Source of the DNA: DAOMOD01 sp964526035
GTDB taxonomy: Bacteria > Pseudomonadota > Gammaproteobacteria > Xanthomonadales > BPKI01
Direction of reading: 5' to 3'
Length of the DNA: 26,201 nucleotides
Assembly: GCA_964526035.1 (NCBI GenBank)
Contig: CAZGKE010000034.1
Location: forward strand, 1 to 26,201
This document shows positions 7,522-16,110 of this stretch, in pieces. Position numbers and translations under genes: made by a program. The first letter of the stretch is position 1. The number at the start of each line of letters is the position of its first letter. The notes under the pieces are model-generated. The model made no database searches. It saw only the letters and a list, made by a program, of their open reading frames with translations, and was not told where the DNA came from.

Positions 7522-10500
7522 CTAGAGGCTCGCCTGCAGCGCCGCGTCGCCAGATGCGCCGGCGACCAGACCGCGGCCGCCGCGCCCGCGCATGAAGAAC
7601 CGGTACAGCACCGGGACCACGAACAAGGTCAGCGTCGAGGCTACGGCAAGGCCCCAGACGATGCTGGCGGCCACCGGACCCCACAGCAGGCTCTTGCCGC
7701 CGAGCCCGGTCGCCAGCGCGAACAGGCCGGCAATGGTGGTGATGGTGGTCATCAGGATCGGCACCACGCGACGTCGCGCGGCATACACCGTCGCGTGCAG
7801 GGTGCGCATCCCCATGGCGATCCGCGTGTTGGCGGCATCGATGAGAACGATGGCGGCGTTCACCGCGATGCCGGTCAGCGCGACGGTGCCATACAGGGTG
7901 TACAGGCTCAGCGGGTTGCCTGAAAGGAGCAAGCCGAACACCACCCCGGTGAAGGCCATCGGCACCGTCACCAGGATCAGCAGCGGCTGGAAGTAGCTCT
8001 TGAACTGCGCGGCGAGGATCAGATAAATCAAACCGATGCCAAGCAGGAACAGCGGGCCGAGGGCGCCGAGGCTCTCATTGATGTCGTCGAGCTCACCGGA
8101 GAACTCGAGGTCGGTGCCGGGATAGCGTGCGCGAATGCTCTCCCAGTCCTGCTGGATGCGGGCGTTGGCGCTGCGCGTGTCGATCAGCTCCTGATTCAGA
8201 TCGGCTTCCACGGTGATCGCGCGGCGGAAGCTGTAGCGGCGGATGGTGCCGCGACTGTCGCGGGTGCTCGCGGTGACCAGGGACCCGAGTGTGGTGATGC
8301 CGCCGCCGGGGAGCACGATGGGGTCGTTCAGCACTTCGCTTGGGTCGGCCACGACGCCGCGCGCAGCGCGCACGCGCAGCTCCACCTTTTCACCGCGATC
8401 GCGCAGGTCGGCCACGATTTCGCCGTCGACGTGCAGGCGCAGCAGGCGGCCCAGAGTTCCGGGATCGAGGCCGGCATTGCGCACCGCCAGCAGGTCGAGT
8501 TCGAGCGTCAGCTCCGGGCGTCCCGGTACGTCGTCATCGACGACATCGCGGGTACCTTCGATGGCGCTGACGATGTCGCGCACCGCGTCCGCGGCCGCAC
8601 GCAGCTCTACGAAATCGTCGCTGCGCACCTTGACGTTGATCGGCTTGGCGGCGGGCGGTCCGCCCGACAGGCGCAGGAAGCTGATCTTGCCGCTGATCGG
8701 AACCGCGGTCACCGGGTCGCGCATGCCGTCGATGATGTTGTCCAGCGTGCGGCCGCCCGACGTGAACGGATTGAGCGAGACCACGATCTGGGCGTACTGG
8801 TCGCCGTACAGCGGCTCGGTCTCGGTGAACTTGACGCCGGCAGTGGTGAACACTTCGCGCGCCTCGCTGCCATTGAGGTGGCGGCGTACCTCGGACTCCA
8901 CCTGGCTGGCCGCGCGCAGGGTTTCCTCCAGCGGCGTTTCCGGTGGCATGTCCACGTGCACGTAATAGATCGGCAGCGGGTCGAAGGCGAAGAACTCCAC
9001 GCGAACCAGATTGGAAGCAATGGCTGCCACCGCCAGCACGATGGCCATCGCTCCGGCGGCGACGGTCAGCAGGGGGCGCCGTAGCGCGCCAAGCAGCCAG
9101 CGCGTGTAGCGCAGGCGGATCCAGTGCGTCATGCGCCAGCGCCAGTCATGACGCTCGGCGCGGGTCGCGGCCGGGCGCGCCAGCGAGGTGGTGTGGGTGG
9201 GCAACATCCAAAGCGCCTGGATGAGGCTCATCACCAGGCCGATGGACACCACGAACGGCACCACGAAAAGAAACTTGCCGAGAATTCCGGGCAGCAGCAT
9301 CAGCGGCAGGAAGGCGGCCAGGGTGGTGGCCACTGCCGAGGTGATCGGCAGACCGATCTCGGCAACCGACTCCAGCGCCGCCTGCAGCGACTCCATGCCG
9401 CGCTGCAGTCGGTAATAGATGGACTCGACCACCACCACCGAGGCATCCACCAGCATGCCGAGCGCGATCACCACGCCCAGCAGGACGGATACATTGAGGG
9501 TGGAGCCCGAAGCCGCGACCAGCGCGAACACGCCGGCGACGGCGAACACCACGCCGAGCGACACCAGCAGGGCGATGCGCAGGCCGAGGAACACCCAGCA
9601 CACGGCGAGCACCAGCAGCAGTCCGACGACGGCATTGTTCTGCATGATGCCGATGGCCTGTTCCGTATACACGGTCTGGTCGTCGGCAAGAATGAGCACG
9701 ATGCCGCTGTCCGCCAGCAGCGCATTGCGCTGTTCGATGTAGTCGCGGATGCGCTGGATCAACACCAGGGTGTTGACGTTGGCGATCTTGTTGACGCCGA
9801 GGCTGATCGCCGGTCGGCCGTCGATGGCGGACAGTTGCTGCGCCTCCTCGCGTCCACGCTGTACGGTGGCAACCGCGTCGAGCGGCACCTTGCGTTCCGA
9901 ACCCGGAATCATGGTGGGGGCGATCTGGAACGCGGCGAGGGTTTCCGGATCGGCCGTGGTGCCGGCGACCCGCACCAGCCACTGGTCCGCCCCGGTGCGT
10001 ACGCGTCCCGCGAACACGTCGCGGAACCAGCCGCGCAGGCCGTCGGCGATGTCCGCTGCGGTGAGGCCTTGGCCGGCCAGGGCCACCGGATCGAACTCCA
10101 CGTGCAGCTCGGGATCATGCAGTCCGAATGCCAGCACGTTGTCGACGCCGGAGATGCGCTCCAGATCCTCCTTGGCCTGGCGTGCGATCAGGCGCAGATT
10201 TTCATCATCGGCCTGGCCGGCCACTACCACCTGGGCGGTCGGGAAGCCGTTGGATGTGGTGATCTCCAGGATCAGCGGATCCTGCGCCTCGTCGGGAAGT
10301 TCGGCATTGGCCTTGTTCTGGATTTCCCGGCGCAGATCGCTGATGCGCTTGTCGAACACCCGTTCCGGAACCTCGCGGAAGCGCACCAGGATGTTGGAGA
10401 CGCTCTCGCGCGAGTTCGAGGAGACGAAGCGGATGTCCTGCACGCTGCGGATGGCGTCTTCCAGCGGCTGGGTGATGCGCTGCTCCACGTCCTCGGCCGA

Positions 10501-10674
10501 CGCGCCGGGCAGCACCGTGGTGACGTTGACCCAGTTGAAGTTGATTTCCGGATCGCGCTCGCGCGGCATCAGCTGATAGGAGAGCACGCCGAGCCCGATC
10601 ACCACCACGAAGGCGATGTTCGCCAGCGGGTGGTTACCCAGCAGGCGCGCGTAGAGGCTGACCGACGAACTCAC
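7522..10674 (-). CDS. RND-family multidrug efflux permease (HAE1-like inner-membrane transporter)
   Basis: A 1050-aa resistance-nodulation-division transporter with the normal duplicated plan: TM1 at about 18-36, a large periplasmic porter domain (about 40-335), TM2-6 (about 345-480), a second porter domain and TM8-12. It should use the proton gradient to expel hydrophobic compounds as the centre of a tripartite pump. The TM4 motif reads LGMLVDASVVVVES (about 404-417): only one of the two aspartates of the AcrB-type DD pair is present (Asp410). The TM10 position usually held by lysine is in GIAVNAAIVLIDAAN (about 935-949), without lysine. Its start overlaps the adaptor stop by 4 bp (10671-10674), indicating translational coupling. 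The outer-membrane channel must be encoded elsewhere. Substrate is unknown. Confidence 0.95.
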   Translation of the reverse strand: MSSSVSLYARLLGNHPLANIAFVVVIGLGVLSYQLMPRERDPEINFNWVNVTTVLPGASAEDVEQRITQPLEDAIRSVQDIRFVSSNSRESVSNILVRFREVPERVFDKRISDLRREIQNKANAELPDEAQDPLILEITTSNGFPTAQVVVAGQADDENLRLIARQAKEDLERISGVDNVLAFGLHDPELHVEFDPVALAGQGLTAADIADGLRGWFRDVFAGRVRTGADQWLVRVAGTTADPETLAAFQIAPTMIPGSERKVPLDAVATVQRGREEAQQLSAIDGRPAISLGVNKIANVNTLVLIQRIRDYIEQRNALLADSGIVLILADDQTVYTEQAIGIMQNNAVVGLLLVLAVCWVFLGLRIALLVSLGVVFAVAGVFALVAASGSTLNVSVLLGVVIALGMLVDASVVVVESIYYRLQRGMESLQAALESVAEIGLPITSAVATTLAAFLPLMLLPGILGKFLFVVPFVVSIGLVMSLIQALWMLPTHTTSLARPAATRAERHDWRWRMTHWIRLRYTRWLLGALRRPLLTVAAGAMAIVLAVAAIASNLVRVEFFAFDPLPIYYVHVDMPPETPLEETLRAASQVESEVRRHLNGSEAREVFTTAGVKFTETEPLYGDQYAQIVVSLNPFTSGGRTLDNIIDGMRDPVTAVPISGKISFLRLSGGPPAAKPINVKVRSDDFVELRAAADAVRDIVSAIEGTRDVVDDDVPGRPELTLELDLLAVRNAGLDPGTLGRLLRLHVDGEIVADLRDRGEKVELRVRAARGVVADPSEVLNDPIVLPGGGITTLGSLVTASTRDSRGTIRRYSFRRAITVEADLNQELIDTRSANARIQQDWESIRARYPGTDLEFSGELDDINESLGALGPLFLLGIGLIYLILAAQFKSYFQPLLILVTVPMAFTGVVFGLLLSGNPLSLYTLYGTVALTGIAVNAAIVLIDAANTRIAMGMRTLHATVYAARRRVVPILMTTITTIAGLFALATGLGGKSLLWGPVAASIVWGLAVASTLTLFVVPVLYRFFMRGRGGRGLVAGASGDAALQASL

Positions 10675-11672
10675 CGAACAGTCACCGGGTCGCCATCGTT
10701 CAGCGACTCACGGCCATCGATGATGATTTCGCTTTCGGCGGCGAGGGCGACCGCGACCGGACGACCCTCCTGGGCGCCATCCACTACATGGAAATGTGCG
10801 TAGCCGTCGGCATGCATGAACACGCCGAGCCGACCGTTGCGGCGCACCAGGAGATGCGCAGGCAGCAGACCGCCGGCGCGGCGCCAGATCAACCGACCCT
10901 GGCTGCCGACCGGCGGCGGTGTGTCCACGAACTTCAGTCGCGCTTCGCGGGTGCGGGTGCCGCTGTCGATGGTGTCGGACATACGCAGCAATTCGACGCG
11001 GTACTCGCGGCCCAGCGTCTCGAAGCGGACGCCGCTTCCAGATTGCAGGGTGTCGGCTTCTGCCGCGGTAACGGTCGCGCGCAGTTCGATGGCGCTGAGA
11101 TCGATGATGGCGAGCAGTGGCGTGCCCGGCAGCACCAGCTGGCCTACCGCGGCCATGCGCTCGCCCGTCTGCGCGTCGAACGGCGCGCGGATCCGCGTCT
11201 TGTCGAGTGAACGCCTGGCCACCGCGACCGCGGCCTCCTGCACCTTCGTTTCGGCACGCATCACGGCCAGTTCGGTCTCCAGTGCGGCGACATCGTCCAC
11301 CGACACGAAGCCGTCGGGCACCAGTCGTCTGGCGCGCTCCAGGCGACCATCGACCAGATCGACACGGGCGCGCGCCGCCGCCAGCAGGGCTTCGGACTGC
11401 TGCAGCGCCAAGCGATAGTCGGTATCGTCGAGACGCACCAGGATGTCGCCGCTTGCGACCCGCGACTGCGGTTCGATTTCGAAGGCCGCAACGACCGCAG
11501 TCAGCTCCGCAGAGAGCACGCCCGAGTTCAGGCTGTCAACGCTTGCCGGCGCCTGCGTTGGACTGTCCACAAGCAGCTCCGAGAGCGGACTCGTGGATAC
11601 CGGCGTTTGCCCGCAGGCGATGCCGGCATGACCGCCGAGCAGGACAAGGAGGGGAAAAGCGATGCGTTTCAT
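10671..11672 (-). CDS. Efflux RND transporter periplasmic adaptor (HlyD/MFP family)
   Basis: A 333-aa membrane-fusion protein linking the RND permease to an outer-membrane channel. The start is placed at ATG 11672 because it begins a clear export signal (MKRIAFPLLVLLGGHAGIACGQ); upstream codons of the open frame look non-coding. Cys20 in GIAC could be lipidated, but Gly at -3 is a poor lipobox, so a plain signal peptide is equally possible. The split lipoyl domain is seen at about 50-83 (SRVASGDILVRLDD) and 157-192 (TRIRAPFDAQTGE...VGQLVLPGTPLLAIID), separated by a helical hairpin (84-156). Beta-barrel and membrane-proximal parts follow. It lies 79 bp downstream of tetR and overlaps the permease start, so it is the middle gene of the operon. 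Confidence 0.93.
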   Translation of the reverse strand: MKRIAFPLLVLLGGHAGIACGQTPVSTSPLSELLVDSPTQAPASVDSLNSGVLSAELTAVVAAFEIEPQSRVASGDILVRLDDTDYRLALQQSEALLAAARARVDLVDGRLERARRLVPDGFVSVDDVAALETELAVMRAETKVQEAAVAVARRSLDKTRIRAPFDAQTGERMAAVGQLVLPGTPLLAIIDLSAIELRATVTAAEADTLQSGSGVRFETLGREYRVELLRMSDTIDSGTRTREARLKFVDTPPPVGSQGRLIWRRAGGLLPAHLLVRRNGRLGVFMHADGYAHFHVVDGAQEGRPVAVALAAESEIIIDGRESLNDGDPVTVR

Positions 11673-11751
11673 GGGGGAAGTCCGTGAGATGCCTTGATTA
11701 TCCGTGTTGACCGTGACGTCGCATTGAACTCGCATCGTCTTGTCTTCCAGG

Positions 11752-12297
11752 TCAGTGTCTGGCCCGCGTCTGCGCTGCAAGTTCCAGCAGACGTGCGCGC
11801 AGCGCCTCGCGCTCTTCGGCACGCAGCTCCATGAGGCCCAGCGCCTCCATGACGTACTGGCCGTCGGAGGCAATGCACACCAGCAGCGCCAGCGCCGGGT
11901 CGGACGCGCCTTGCGTGGCCTGGTCGACGCAGTGACGCATGGATGCGCTGATCGGGGTCAGAAGTGCGGGCTGATTGACGAGGGTGGCGGCCAGTCCCTG
12001 CGCCAGGCGTCGGTCACGCACGCTGTCGCTGTCATTGGCGATCACATACGCCTTGAGTTCGGCGGCCGGGTCGGCGCCGAATCCGGCGAGCGCCTGCAAG
12101 CGCCGCCGCTCGAAGTCCTCGACCAGTTCGGCGACCATGGCGGTGAGCAGGGCCTGCTTGCCCGGGAAGTGATAGAGCAGACCGCCCTTGCTCACCCCGG
12201 CACGCTCCGCCACCGACTCCAGGGTCAGGCGCTGGGCGCCTTCGTCGGCGACGAGGTTGCAGGCGGCTTCAAGAATTCGCTCCCGGGTGCCGGGCAT
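11752..12297 (-). CDS. TetR/AcrR-family transcriptional regulator
   Basis: A 181-aa repressor with an N-terminal helix-turn-helix (RERILEAACNLVADEGAQRL then LESVAERAGVSKGGLLYHFPGKQAL, about residues 5-51), the most conserved part of the family, and an all-helical C-terminal ligand and dimer domain. It is the first gene of a minus-strand run with the adaptor and RND permease. A perfect palindrome 20 bp upstream of its start (12317-12332) is the obvious operator. The likely arrangement is that the protein represses its own operon and is released when an efflux substrate binds. The ligand is unknown. Confidence 0.95.
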   Translation of the reverse strand: MPGTRERILEAACNLVADEGAQRLTLESVAERAGVSKGGLLYHFPGKQALLTAMVAELVEDFERRRLQALAGFGADPAAELKAYVIANDSDSVRDRRLAQGLAATLVNQPALLTPISASMRHCVDQATQGASDPALALLVCIASDGQYVMEALGLMELRAEEREALRARLLELAAQTRARH

Positions 12298-12312
12298 GGG
12301 CGTGTCCCAGAC

Positions 12313-12332
12313 GTTATACCGTCCGGACGGTA
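12313..12332 (-). promoter_or_regulatory. Palindromic TetR-type operator overlapping a -10 box
   Basis: TACCGTCCGGACGGTA (12317-12332) is a perfect 16-bp palindrome, ending 20 bp before the tetR start codon. On the minus strand it is immediately followed by TATAAC (12318-12313), a 5/6 match to a -10 box, so repressor binding would block RNA polymerase. No good -35 is seen at 17-18 bp. The palindrome is directly visible; its role in autoregulating tetR-adaptor-RND is inferred from position and from the usual form of TetR operators. Confidence 0.7.
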
Positions 12333-12365
12333 CAGTATTTTTTGTCCGCGCGCCAGAACCGGCTG

Positions 12366-13007
12366 CTAGTCGTCGCCGGGCTCCTTGACCCGCAGTTCGC
12401 GAAGTTCGACCCGGGTCCGTTCCAGAGCGTCGAACTGCGCTGCCTCTCGATCGAGGATCGCGGCATAGTTCCAGTTCTCGCGGCTGAAGTAGTCGTTGCC
12501 GTTGTGACGCCCGCGGCTGTCGTAGACCGTGACGAACCCCACAAAGCCCACCCTGGATCCGGTGACGTCGGCAAGCTCGCGCTTCATCCTGCGCTCGGCG
12601 CGCGGGACCGCCACGGCGTCTCCAAACTCGGTCAGCAGCTCCTGGTAGATGCCTTCTGCGCGCCTGCGCTCGGTCGGATTCATCTCGTCGTCCACCTGCT
12701 GCACCTTCTGCATGAAGGCCGGATAGCGACGTTCGGCGGCCAGCCTGAACCAGGCCCAGGCACGTGCGCGGTCGGCAGGCACGCCCTGACCGTGGTAGTG
12801 GATGACGCCGAGGTTGTGCTGGCTCAGCTTGTCGGCCCAGCGCGCCGACATCTCGTAGCGCTCTCTCGCTACGGTATAGCGGCCCGCCTCATAGGCTTCG
12901 TTGGCCTTTTCGTGATAGTAGACGCCAGGCATCGCATTCAATGAAACCTGGGAGGCGGCGGGCATGGCGACCAGCGCCAGCAGCACAAAGCAGGAATGGC
13001 ATCGCAT
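12366..13007 (-). CDS. Exported Sel1-repeat (SLR/TPR-like) protein
   Basis: A 213-aa protein with a Sec signal peptide (MRCHSCFVLLALVAMPAASQ) and therefore probably periplasmic. A TPR-like helix pair (HEKANEAYEAGRYTVARERYEMSA, about 32-55) precedes a recognisable Sel1 repeat (about 61-97: HNLGVIHYHGQGVPADRA then AWAWFRLAAERRYPAF). The C-terminal third (about 140-213) is a charged region with VGFVGFVTVYDSRGRHNGNDYFS that I do not recognise. Such repeats bind partner proteins; no enzymatic motif is present. It ends 68 bp before the tetR start and reads in the same direction, but the tetR operator lies in between, so it is probably a separate unit. Confidence 0.8.
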   Translation of the reverse strand: MRCHSCFVLLALVAMPAASQVSLNAMPGVYYHEKANEAYEAGRYTVARERYEMSARWADKLSQHNLGVIHYHGQGVPADRARAWAWFRLAAERRYPAFMQKVQQVDDEMNPTERRRAEGIYQELLTEFGDAVAVPRAERRMKRELADVTGSRVGFVGFVTVYDSRGRHNGNDYFSRENWNYAAILDREAAQFDALERTRVELRELRVKEPGDD

Positions 13008-13089
13008 GATGGCAGCTCGATGGACCAGGAATTGAGTTTACGGACGACGCATGATGCCTATCCGTCGCCGTCCATGGAACTGCCAAAGG

Positions 13090-13608
13090 TCAGGCTGCGC
13101 TGGCGAACTCGCGGCTGAACGGCTCCGAGGCCTGCAGCGCACCGGACAGGCGCATGAGTTCTGCGCCGGAAAGCAGCGTCGTGAGTGTCGGATACGTGAA
13201 GTCGGCCTCTCTCTGTTCGTGGAAGTTCAGCAGGTTCCACAGACGGTCGTAGTGGCGAACCCCGCTGGCCAGAGCATCGGCGTCCAGCGTCAGCGGCTGC
13301 CCGACCAGCCAGTCGCCGAAGGCATCCAGCAGGCGCAGCAGCACCAGGTGGTCGTTCTCCACGTGCGCTACACAGCCGCTTTCGGCCGCATTGGGATCGA
13401 CGTTGAGCACTGGCAACACCGTGCCCTGCTCCCAGACGATGCGCCCTTCGATGGCGGCGGACAGCTCGTGGAATGCGCGGCGGATGGCGGCGTTGTCAGC
13501 CGAGTCGAGACATTCGCGCAGACGCCTGGAGAGGCGCTGAAGTGTCTCCCGGCGCGCGTTGAATGCGTGTTGCAGTGACTGTCTGGCAGCCATTGGATTG
13601 GTGTTCAT
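13090..13608 (-). CDS. Hemerythrin-like HHE cation-binding protein
   Basis: A 172-aa cytoplasmic four-helix-bundle protein of the HHE/hemerythrin-like type, a family that binds a non-haem di-iron centre and takes part in oxygen, nitric oxide or redox sensing or in iron handling. Candidate ligands fall at the expected places on successive helices: His47 (FHELSAAIEG), Glu60 (WEQGTVLPVL), His82/His87 (HVENDHLVLL), His119 (VRHYDRLW), His130 and Glu134 (NFHEQREADFTYPTL). The E..vlP and hE..ftyP patterns are typical of HHE repeats. The start is ATG 13608; an in-frame ATG five codons later is possible. Upstream GGAG lies 11 nt away. No partner gene suggests a specific role. Domain assignment rests on pattern, so moderately sure. 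Confidence 0.7.
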   Translation of the reverse strand: MNTNPMAARQSLQHAFNARRETLQRLSRRLRECLDSADNAAIRRAFHELSAAIEGRIVWEQGTVLPVLNVDPNAAESGCVAHVENDHLVLLRLLDAFGDWLVGQPLTLDADALASGVRHYDRLWNLLNFHEQREADFTYPTLTTLLSGAELMRLSGALQASEPFSREFASAA

Positions 13609-13716
13609 GACCGGAGGGACTCCACTTGCCTGATGGATGCAGGCGTCTGCGTGGACCCTAGAGTGCGGCTGCCGTACCTCCGGGTTTCGAGATGCCGATC
13701 ACGAATTCACATTGTT

Positions 13717-14997
13717 TCAGCGCTGCAGCTGCACCACGCCATCCTTCATCACCAGCACCACCCCGCGCATGGCGGCCACGTCCTCCAGGGGGTTGCCTTG
13801 CACCGCGATCAGATCGGCGCGCTTGCCGACAGCGAGGCTGCCGATTTCTCCGCCCATGCCGAGCACGCGCGCGGCGCTGCGGGTAGCCGCTATCAGGGCC
13901 TCGGCCATCGGCATGCCTGCTTCCACCATCAGCTCGAACTCGCGGGCGTTGTCGCCGTGCGGGAACACGCCGGCGTCGGTGCCGAAGGCGATGGGTACGC
14001 CGGCCGCGTAGGCGCGGGCGAAGGTGGCCTGGATCAATGGCCCGATGGTGGCGGCCTTGGGACGCACGATGTCGGGGTAGAAGCCCTCGACCCGTGACAT
14101 TTCACTGACGTAGGCACCGGCGGTGATGGTGGGGACGTACACCGTGCCGTGCTGCTTCATCAGCGCGAAGATCTCCTCGTCCATGTAGGTGCCGTGCTCG
14201 ATGGTAGCGACGCCGGCGACGATCGCACGGCGCATGCCTTCCTTGCCGTGGGCGTGGGCCGCCACCTTGTAGCCATAGTCGCGCGCCGCGGCGACGATGC
14301 CTTCGATTTCCTCGATGGTGAACTGCGGGTTGTCGCCACTTTTGGCATAGCTGAGGACGCCGCCGGTAGCGGTGATCTTGATCCAGTCGGCGCCGTCCTT
14401 GTAGCGCTGGCGGACGGCCTGGCGACCTTCCTCGGGAGAGTTGACCACGCCCTCTCGCGGACCGGGGTCGCCGGCCAGTTCACCGCGCCAGCCGTTGGTG
14501 GGATCGGCATGGCCTCCGGTAGTGGCGATGGACTTGGCGGTGGTGAAAATGCGCGGGCCGGGCAGAACTCCTTGCTCGATGGCGTTGCGCAGGGCAATGC
14601 TGACGTTGTCGCGATCACCGAGGTCACGCACGGTGGTGAAGCCTGCTTCCAGCGTGATCTTCGCGTTGGCAGCGGCGCGCAGCGCGTAGTCGGCAGGATT
14701 GAGGCGGAACACATCGCCGTAGCTGCCCGGCGAGGGCTGGTTGTTGAGGTGGGTGTGCAGGTCGATCAGGCCGGGCAGGCAAGTGTATCCGGCAAGGTCG
14801 ATGCGCTCGCCGTGGAAGTCGGCTGGCGCGGTGGCAGACACTTCGGCAATGGCTCCATCGCGAACCAGCACCACGCGTGGCCCGAGCATGCGCCCCTGGT
14901 CGGCGTCGAACAGGCGCCCACACTCGAGCAGGATGTCCGAAGCGTGGGCGTGCAGGGTGAGACTGAAGAGGAGTGAGGCGAACAACAGACGTTGCAT
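13717..14997 (-). CDS. Exported metal-dependent amidohydrolase (imidazolonepropionase-like / Xaa-Pro dipeptidase-type)
   Basis: A 426-aa amidohydrolase-superfamily enzyme with a signal peptide (MQRLLFASLLFSLTLHAHAS), hence periplasmic or secreted. Metal ligands are all visible: His81 and His83 (LIDLHTHLN), Lys207 (ADWIKITATGG, probably the carbamylated bridging lysine), His248/250 (VAAHAHGKEG), His268 (ATIEHGTYMD) and Asp341 (AFGTDAGVFPHG). The subgroup resembles dipeptidases that cleave peptides ending in proline or basic residues; the exact substrate is open. ATG 14997 is preferred to the GTG nine codons upstream because it begins the signal peptide. No RBS stands out. It stands alone, 226 bp downstream of the Anbu gene. 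Confidence 0.92.
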   Translation of the reverse strand: MQRLLFASLLFSLTLHAHASDILLECGRLFDADQGRMLGPRVVLVRDGAIAEVSATAPADFHGERIDLAGYTCLPGLIDLHTHLNNQPSPGSYGDVFRLNPADYALRAAANAKITLEAGFTTVRDLGDRDNVSIALRNAIEQGVLPGPRIFTTAKSIATTGGHADPTNGWRGELAGDPGPREGVVNSPEEGRQAVRQRYKDGADWIKITATGGVLSYAKSGDNPQFTIEEIEGIVAAARDYGYKVAAHAHGKEGMRRAIVAGVATIEHGTYMDEEIFALMKQHGTVYVPTITAGAYVSEMSRVEGFYPDIVRPKAATIGPLIQATFARAYAAGVPIAFGTDAGVFPHGDNAREFELMVEAGMPMAEALIAATRSAARVLGMGGEIGSLAVGKRADLIAVQGNPLEDVAAMRGVVLVMKDGVVQLQR

Positions 14998-15171
14998 GGT
15001 GGTGAGGCGCTGTGGAAAACCCACATGCTACCGGAGGCGTACCGTCCTCGCGTCCCTCTCACTTGATCGCGACGCGTAGCGGACGTTCGCTTCCTTTCGC
15101 CAAGTGCGCCATCGTCAAGCCCCTTGGCCCCCCGCAGCACGGCCATGTTGCGACTTGCAATGCTCTTGTAG

Positions 15172-15189
15172 AGCGGGGCTTGCCCCGCT
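15172..15189. repeat. Single REP-like palindrome (AGCGGGGC-TT-GCCCCGCT)
   Basis: An 8-bp perfect inverted repeat, AGCGGGGC (15172-15179) and GCCCCGCT (15182-15189), preceded by CTTGTAG. It resembles the solitary REP palindromes scattered through Lysobacterales/Xanthomonadales genomes. It lies in the 225 bp between the Anbu stop and the amidohydrolase start, where it may also end or stabilise the Anbu transcript. The rest of that gap shows nothing I can name. Confidence 0.55.
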
Positions 15190-15222
15190 GCGCTCCCGGG
15201 CACGAACCGCATGCCGCGGCAA

Positions 15223-15963
15223 TTACAGCGTCCAACCAGGGGATTCGATGGATCCATGGGCACTGCTCAATGCCTCTGACCAGCGCTCGCGGATCCTCGC
15301 AAAGTAGGGGTCGCTTTCCTCGATGCGGCGCGTGAACACCTGGTCGGTCTGGTCCTTGCGATAGACCAGCAGGTCGAGCGGCATGCCGACGCTCAGATTG
15401 CAACGCAGGGTGGAGTCCATCGAGATCAGCGCCAGTTTCACTCCCTCGGTCAGCGAAGTCTGCGGACGCACGGCGCGGTCGATGATGGGGCGACCGTACT
15501 TGTGTTCGCCAATCTGCAGGTAGGGGGTGTCGTCCGTGGCTTCGACGAAGTTGCCGGCGGCGTAGATCTGGAACAGGCGCATGGTGCGGTCGGCGATCTG
15601 GCCGCCCAGCAGCACTGACACATCGAAGGCCACGCCCTGCGCGGCCATGCCGTCGCCGTGGCTCTTGAACACCCGGGAGACAGCCTCGCCGACCAGGGAC
15701 GCGGCATCGAACATGCTTGCGACATCGAGGATGGTGCGCGGTTTGCCGGTTTCCGGATGCGGCAGGCCTTCCTGGATCAGGTTGATCACCGCCTGGGACA
15801 CTGCCAGATTGCCCGCGGTCATCGCCGCAATCATGCGTTCGCCGGGCGTGTGAAACACATGCAGCTTGCAAAAGCAGGCGATGTTGTCCATCCCGCCGTT
15901 GGTTCGCGTATCGGCCAGCATCACCAGGCCTTCATCGAGGTACAGCCCGACGCAGTAGGTCAC
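15223..15963 (-). CDS. Anbu-type proteasome homologue (Ntn-hydrolase peptidase)
   Basis: A 246-aa member of the Anbu family, the bacterial relative of HslV and the 20S proteasome beta subunit. The N-terminus MTYCVGLYLDEGLVMLADTRTN matches the family: after Met removal Thr1 would be the nucleophile, with Asp17 and Lys32 nearby in the HslV-like positions, and CKLHVF following. Family members assemble into open helical or ring-like oligomers and do not pair with a known ATPase. No signal peptide, so cytoplasmic. It is the last gene of the ATP-grasp, alpha-E, transglutaminase, Anbu series that typifies this system, but is separated from the transglutaminase by 278 bp of repeats. It could have its own promoter there. 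Assignment is strong; the substrate is unknown. Confidence 0.93.
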   Translation of the reverse strand: MTYCVGLYLDEGLVMLADTRTNGGMDNIACFCKLHVFHTPGERMIAAMTAGNLAVSQAVINLIQEGLPHPETGKPRTILDVASMFDAASLVGEAVSRVFKSHGDGMAAQGVAFDVSVLLGGQIADRTMRLFQIYAAGNFVEATDDTPYLQIGEHKYGRPIIDRAVRPQTSLTEGVKLALISMDSTLRCNLSVGMPLDLLVYRKDQTDQVFTRRIEESDPYFARIRERWSEALSSAHGSIESPGWTL

Positions 15964-16044
15964 TTGTCTTGATCCGGGGGCGGGGTGGGGGACATGGTAA
16001 GCGAGGGCGGGGTAGGGTGGGCGGATCTCAGCGATTGTCGGGCG

Positions 16045-16093
16045 ATCAGCTATCAGCTATCAGCCATCAGCTGTCGGCCATCAGCAATCAGCC
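16045..16093. repeat. Heptad tandem array, seven copies of ATCAGCY-like unit
   Basis: Seven consecutive 7-bp units: ATCAGCT, ATCAGCT, ATCAGCC, ATCAGCT, GTCGGCC, ATCAGCA, ATCAGCC. The unit is kept in exact 7-bp phase with scattered substitutions. Arrays of this kind are known from intergenic regions of Xanthomonas, Lysobacter and relatives; their function is unknown. It lies just 5' of the Anbu gene on that gene's strand. Confidence 0.9.
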
Positions 16094-16110
16094 AGTCCGA
16101 GTGGCCTGGA

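Noticed and set aside
9124..10803. 559-codon plus-strand open frame
   Set aside because: Antisense to the RND permease; His/Gln/Asp-rich composition without domain motifs, whereas the permease is unmistakable.
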